Source: a virus. Taken from it: a stretch of DNA of 41,251 nucleotides. A program made the position numbers and the translations under genes. The notes under the pieces are model-generated. The model was not told where the DNA came from. It did not search any database and saw nothing but the letters and a program-made list of their open reading frames with translations. The stretch spans positions 1 through 41,251 of the IMG/VR virus record IMGVR_UViG_3300046787_000114; one strand, 5' to 3'. This document shows, one piece after another, positions 38,058-41,251 of this stretch (the first letter of the stretch is position 1; the number at the start of each line of letters is the position of its first letter).

Positions 38058-38302
38058 TATTCTTCATCCTCATCATCATACGGAATAGGGTCAATTTTAT
38101 TTGGTAGTTCTGGGATAATCCAGTCAGGATATGAATCCTTATCTGTAATCATTGCGATACAAATATCAATTGGAAATCCTGCAACGCGTAGCGCCTTGTA
38201 ATACTCATTGAGACCAATGCAGTATTTTTCTAGCGGTGTGTAATCATCTGATAGAACAGTACGTACTTTTGCTTGACGTACTGGCTTCTTACGTGCTGCC
38301 AT
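38057..38302 (-). CDS. 81-residue portal-linked protein
   Basis: The sequence begins with a basic stretch (AARKKPVRQAKVRTV), then a helical core (YTPLEKYCIGLNEYYKALRV), and ends with an acidic tail (PYDDEDEE). It follows the portal gene by 8 nt. It may bind portal or packaging proteins; no family is recognised. Confidence 0.78.
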   Translation of the reverse strand: MAARKKPVRQAKVRTVLSDDYTPLEKYCIGLNEYYKALRVAGFPIDICIAMITDKDSYPDWIIPELPNKIDPIPYDDEDEE

Positions 38303-38310
38303 GATTCCCC

Positions 38311-40059
38311 CTAGATAATTCGCTGTTGCTGTGTCTGAACTGAACCTGATGCCTCTCCACTTGTATTCAAGCGGCTAAGCAGCATCTGTAAATCTGGTCG
38401 CCCTGGTTGTACTGGAGCGCCTCCTGCTGGAGCGCCAGGAGCAGAGGGGACGGGTTGCTCAACTGGTTCACCAGCAGGAGGATTCTCTGGTGTAAACACT
38501 TCCTCAATGACATCCTCAATTGAGCGACCAGCCTTACGTCCCTTGATTGCCAAAGCAATCTTTTGAATAACTGGTAGAGGGTCTTGACCCTGTGATGCCA
38601 TCTGCGGAATTGTTTGCGTATATGCCTGCAGTGAACCAATGAGAGCCTTGCGAAGTTTTTCAACTTCTATCTTCTCTTGTTCCTGTGTGACGTTGATTCC
38701 GAATGGCATTTCTCGCTGTGCCAAGTCTACGGAAATCAAATCGCCGCCCAATGCCTGCAGCATAAAGATAAGGCCCTGTGCAGGGTTAAGCCCTGCCAGC
38801 ATGCCGTAACGGACATCGGCTGAATAGTCACCCTTAATGTCCTTAGATGGTGTGTACTCAAGAGCATAAGGTGCGCCAGCATCTACACCACGAATTGTCT
38901 TCTTAACATCAAATACTGTTTCGTCAACTTCAAAGCAAATAGAAATAACATTCTTAAGTGCTGATGCAAAGATTGCTTGTGCTGACTTAATCTGGGTATC
39001 GAATCCACCCATGAGGGCTTGAACGCCCTGTCCTGTAATAATTGATGCGTCTACGTTACCAGTTCGTGATTCTGGATAACGTGTTCCCGTACGCAGTTCT
39101 GCTTGTAGAACCTGCTGCTCGCTAAATGCACCAGCAGGGATAGGTAGTTCGACACGGCGAACACCTGCAGGATTGTTTGTGCGGATGACTCCATCGCCAC
39201 CAAACTCAAACTCCTGCACATCCGAAGGCAAGACGATAGGTGACTGCACTGACTTCTCTGCTGCTTCCATCGCAAGTAATGCGAAACGATTTCGAAGCAA
39301 CTGAATACCAAGCACGTCATCAAACTGTCCACGCATTTCGCCATCAATAGATGGCTTACGTGCAATGTGGACTAGCATCTTCTTGACTGGATTCTCAGCC
39401 ACCGATACAGGATAGTTACCACGCTCTGGAATATAAATTACAGATTGTTCTTTATCATAATATCGAATAACTGTAAGATACGCATTTGTGTCTTGGTCAT
39501 AACCATCCTTACCAAGAATGCCATCCTCATGCTCAGGAAACTGAGCAACGAGTTCTGCAATTGTCATGCGATACTTTTTAGCAAAGGCTACACAGCGCCC
39601 ATAGCGGTCATACTCAGGGTAAGCACCTACTGGGTTTTCTATGCGAATGCGTGGTAGTCCTGCTTCTTCGTCGAACTCAATAATGAATGGGACGAAACCA
39701 AATGTGATATACCAGTCCGCGCCTGTATACATCTGTACTTGCAAATCAGAATTGATGAAGTAGTTCGCAGCAATCTGCGTGCGACGGTCTGCGAACTTAC
39801 GTGACTTATCTTCAATCTTGTTGATTGCAGAGCAGTTAATGGCAGGAAGCGGAGCCATAACTTCCGAAAGGTCACGTGCAACAATGTCGATAAAGTTAGC
39901 GACAACGTTTGCATCTACTCCATCAGGAAAAAAGTCAGGATAAACACTAGCAATATCGCCACGACGGACGGCAAGAACATCTTCCTGGCGTGAGTCGCGC
40001 TCACGTGCGCGGTGCTTGAGTGACTCAACACGCGCCGCAATCTGCTTTACTGTTAACAT
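38311..40059 (-). CDS. portal protein
   Basis: The 582-residue protein has the layout of a phage portal: an N-terminal helical region (MLTVKQIAARVESLKHRARE), FPDGVDANVVANFIDIVARD, a sheet with YITFGFVPFIIEFDEE, and VGAYPEYDRYGRCVAFAKKY. The clip/stem and crown follow (QLLRNRFALLAMEAAEKSVQ, GVQALMGGFDTQIKSAQAIF). A Pro/Ala-rich C-terminal tail (PGAPAGGAPVQPGRPDLQML) is probably flexible. It forms the dodecameric DNA gate and binds the terminase, whose gene is two genes upstream. Confidence 0.88.
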   Translation of the reverse strand: MLTVKQIAARVESLKHRARERDSRQEDVLAVRRGDIASVYPDFFPDGVDANVVANFIDIVARDLSEVMAPLPAINCSAINKIEDKSRKFADRRTQIAANYFINSDLQVQMYTGADWYITFGFVPFIIEFDEEAGLPRIRIENPVGAYPEYDRYGRCVAFAKKYRMTIAELVAQFPEHEDGILGKDGYDQDTNAYLTVIRYYDKEQSVIYIPERGNYPVSVAENPVKKMLVHIARKPSIDGEMRGQFDDVLGIQLLRNRFALLAMEAAEKSVQSPIVLPSDVQEFEFGGDGVIRTNNPAGVRRVELPIPAGAFSEQQVLQAELRTGTRYPESRTGNVDASIITGQGVQALMGGFDTQIKSAQAIFASALKNVISICFEVDETVFDVKKTIRGVDAGAPYALEYTPSKDIKGDYSADVRYGMLAGLNPAQGLIFMLQALGGDLISVDLAQREMPFGINVTQEQEKIEVEKLRKALIGSLQAYTQTIPQMASQGQDPLPVIQKIALAIKGRKAGRSIEDVIEEVFTPENPPAGEPVEQPVPSAPGAPAGGAPVQPGRPDLQMLLSRLNTSGEASGSVQTQQQRII

Positions 40060-40087
40060 TAAAATCCTAACGGTTGATTAAAAACTA

Positions 40088-40765
40088 TTACTTCTTCTTC
40101 TTTTTATTGTTATACTTACGGAGTTCATTTGCAAGGCCTGCCACAGAACCTGCACCAGTAAGTCCAGCAGCGGCAAGAATCTTCTTAATAGTCGAATCAG
40201 ACATAGGCTCTTTGTATTGGGCCTTCATGAACTTAGTATCTTTAATTGATTGCTTTGTTCTTACTCCATCAGGTCCATAATCCATTGACCTGCGCAGTGC
40301 AAACTTTTGCTCTGCTGTTGATTTCTTTGGAGCCTTATCTCCAGGCTTCATGTTTTCAAAAGCCTTTTTGCGGTCTGCGTAGTACTTTGATACGCGGGCA
40401 TTTGATTCAGCCTGTGCATTAGCGCGTGATGAACCTGGCTTAGACTTTAAATTCTTGTTAGCAGACTTAAGCGCACGCTTCTCGACCTTTGCAGTTGCAG
40501 GATTTGTACGGCTACGTGCAGCGCTTAGTGCCTTGTTTGCTTTAATTGCTTCATCTGGGCCAAAGATATTATACTTTCCGCCCTTAACTGTTACAGAACT
40601 TGGCTCTGGCTTAAGTTCTACCTTAGGTTTTGGTGCAGGCTTTGTGCCGTTACCTGGGCGAACGCTAATGCGTGCTGCTCCACCAGTTCCCATTGAACCA
40701 CCCTTTGCCCCACCGCCAGGTGTTGCAAGAGGATTTTGCATTTTCTTCTTTGGCTTAATTGCCAT
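40088..40765 (-). CDS. basic lysine-rich protein after terminase
   Basis: The 225-residue protein starts at ATG 40765 (MAIKPKKKMQNPLATPGGGA), with AAGGAAAC upstream; the open frame to 40852 overlaps terminase and is rejected. The first 90 residues are Gly/Pro/Lys-rich, then Arg/Lys-rich helices follow (SKYYADRKKAFENMKPGDKA). A hydrophobic helix (KKILAAAGLTGAGSVAGLAN) and a polylysine end (NNKKKKK) finish it. It sits between terminase and portal and may bind DNA at the packaging motor or in the capsid. Confidence 0.8.
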   Translation of the reverse strand: MAIKPKKKMQNPLATPGGGAKGGSMGTGGAARISVRPGNGTKPAPKPKVELKPEPSSVTVKGGKYNIFGPDEAIKANKALSAARSRTNPATAKVEKRALKSANKNLKSKPGSSRANAQAESNARVSKYYADRKKAFENMKPGDKAPKKSTAEQKFALRRSMDYGPDGVRTKQSIKDTKFMKAQYKEPMSDSTIKKILAAAGLTGAGSVAGLANELRKYNNKKKKK

Positions 40766-40775
40766 AATAGTTTCC

Positions 40776-41251
40776 TTATCCAAATTGCTCGTTCCACTGC
40801 TCTTGATATGCAGCGTCGAGGTTGACTGATTGACGTTTTGATAGTTGAGCACGTGTAGCCCAACGATTATCTTTATATCGGCTTGTGAAAGAAGCCGCTT
40901 GCATTAGTTCCTTAGCACGCAAAACGCCAAACCAGAGTGCCATAACGCAGTCGGTTTTGCCCTTAGTGTTTGGCTTCCAGGTCATCAACTGTTGGAGCAA
41001 GGCTTTCATGCCTTCAGAGCCTTCAGTAGATGGGAATTCGATAATGTTGTTATTCTGGAACTTATCATCACGCATAGTTCCGAATAGGCTTGACATAGAT
41101 GCTACGCCAAGGTTTGTGTCCCACTTGTTCTTGCCAGTAAAGTGTGGCTTAAGAGAGCAGCCATACTGGGCAAGCCATTGAATCAAGTCATCATCTAGGG
41201 CATAGCCCTTCTGATGAGCGTTAATCTCAACGCGAAACTCTTGAGGTCGGT
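40776..41251 (-). CDS. terL: terminase large subunit, C-terminal part (continues from position 1)
   Basis: This is the 3' end of the gene that starts at 1541. Reading from 41251 leftward, bases 41251-41125 are the second copy of the terminal repeat and 41124-40776 add the last 116 codons. The reading frame matches exactly (base 41186 equals base 62). The segment completes the nuclease domain (FRVEINAHQKGYALDDD, then MRDDKFQNNNIIEFPSTEGS and KGKTDCVMALWFGVLR). It ends with TAA 40778-40776, about 10 bases before the next gene. Confidence 0.93.
   Translation of the reverse strand, partial: RPQEFRVEINAHQKGYALDDDLIQWLAQYGCSLKPHFTGKNKWDTNLGVASMSSLFGTMRDDKFQNNNIIEFPSTEGSEGMKALLQQLMTWKPNTKGKTDCVMALWFGVLRAKELMQAASFTSRYKDNRWATRAQLSKRQSVNLDAAYQEQWNEQFG
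41125..41251. repeat. terminal direct repeat, right copy (assembly overlap)
   Basis: Identical to 1-127 over all 127 bases. See the left copy. Trimming one copy leaves a circle of 41,124 bp. Confidence 0.95.

Overview
The window is best read as one complete, circularly closed genome of a tailed bacteriophage of about 41.1 kb. The first 127 bases recur exactly as the last 127 bases (1-127 = 41125-41251). Joining the ends restores a single 629-residue large terminase frame that is otherwise cut by the contig boundary. 127 is a common assembler k-mer size, so the terminal repeat is probably an assembly overlap of a circular or circularly permuted genome.

The host is very probably an actinobacterium. 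The phage carries a WhiB-like iron-sulfur regulator, a DUF4192-like protein, many actinophage-type small zinc-ribbon proteins and a secreted actinobacterial-type transglycosylase. The moderate GC content, and tail proteins resembling those of cyanophages and other aquatic phages, fit an uncultured freshwater or marine actinophage, but that habitat is inference. I see no tape measure, tail-tube or sheath gene. The capsid protein looks like the N4-gp56 family and there are three large proteins between portal and capsid, so a short-tailed (podovirus-like) virion is most likely.

Layout. (1) About 1700-2713 is a divergent, gene-free, strongly hairpin-rich region with a tRNA-Trp beside it on the minus strand. 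(2) The plus strand, 2714-14440, holds the early genes in three blocks separated by hairpin terminators: small zinc-binding proteins and unknowns (2714-3748); a translationally coupled series including a transglycosylase, a DUF932 protein and a winged-helix regulator (3854-7714); and DNA metabolism and regulation (7812-14440), with a Cas4-like nuclease, RecA/DnaB-type ATPase, Holliday-junction-resolvase-like nuclease, CHC2/TOPRIM primase split between two frames, Nmad1-like protein, metallophosphoesterase, sigma-like factor and WhiB. (3) A hairpin terminator at about 14510-14556 lies where the two transcription units converge. (4) The minus strand, read from 1541 leftward through the junction and from 41124 down to 14594, is the late unit: terminase, portal, three large probable ejection proteins, scaffold, major capsid protein, a cluster of very lysine-rich proteins, adaptor, tail fibres and glycine-rich adhesins, then lysis genes (Pro-rich secreted protein, holin candidates, CHAP endolysin).

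How it works together. The phage brings helicase-like, primase and nuclease functions but no recognisable DNA polymerase, so replication probably uses the host polymerase. Its sigma-like factor, WhiB and winged-helix protein could control the switch from the plus-strand to the minus-strand unit. No integrase or clear repressor was seen, so a lytic lifestyle is favoured. The most unusual part is the roughly 1 kb structured region, in which three hairpins share the same two-helix plus 3' AAG-bulge architecture with unrelated sequences.
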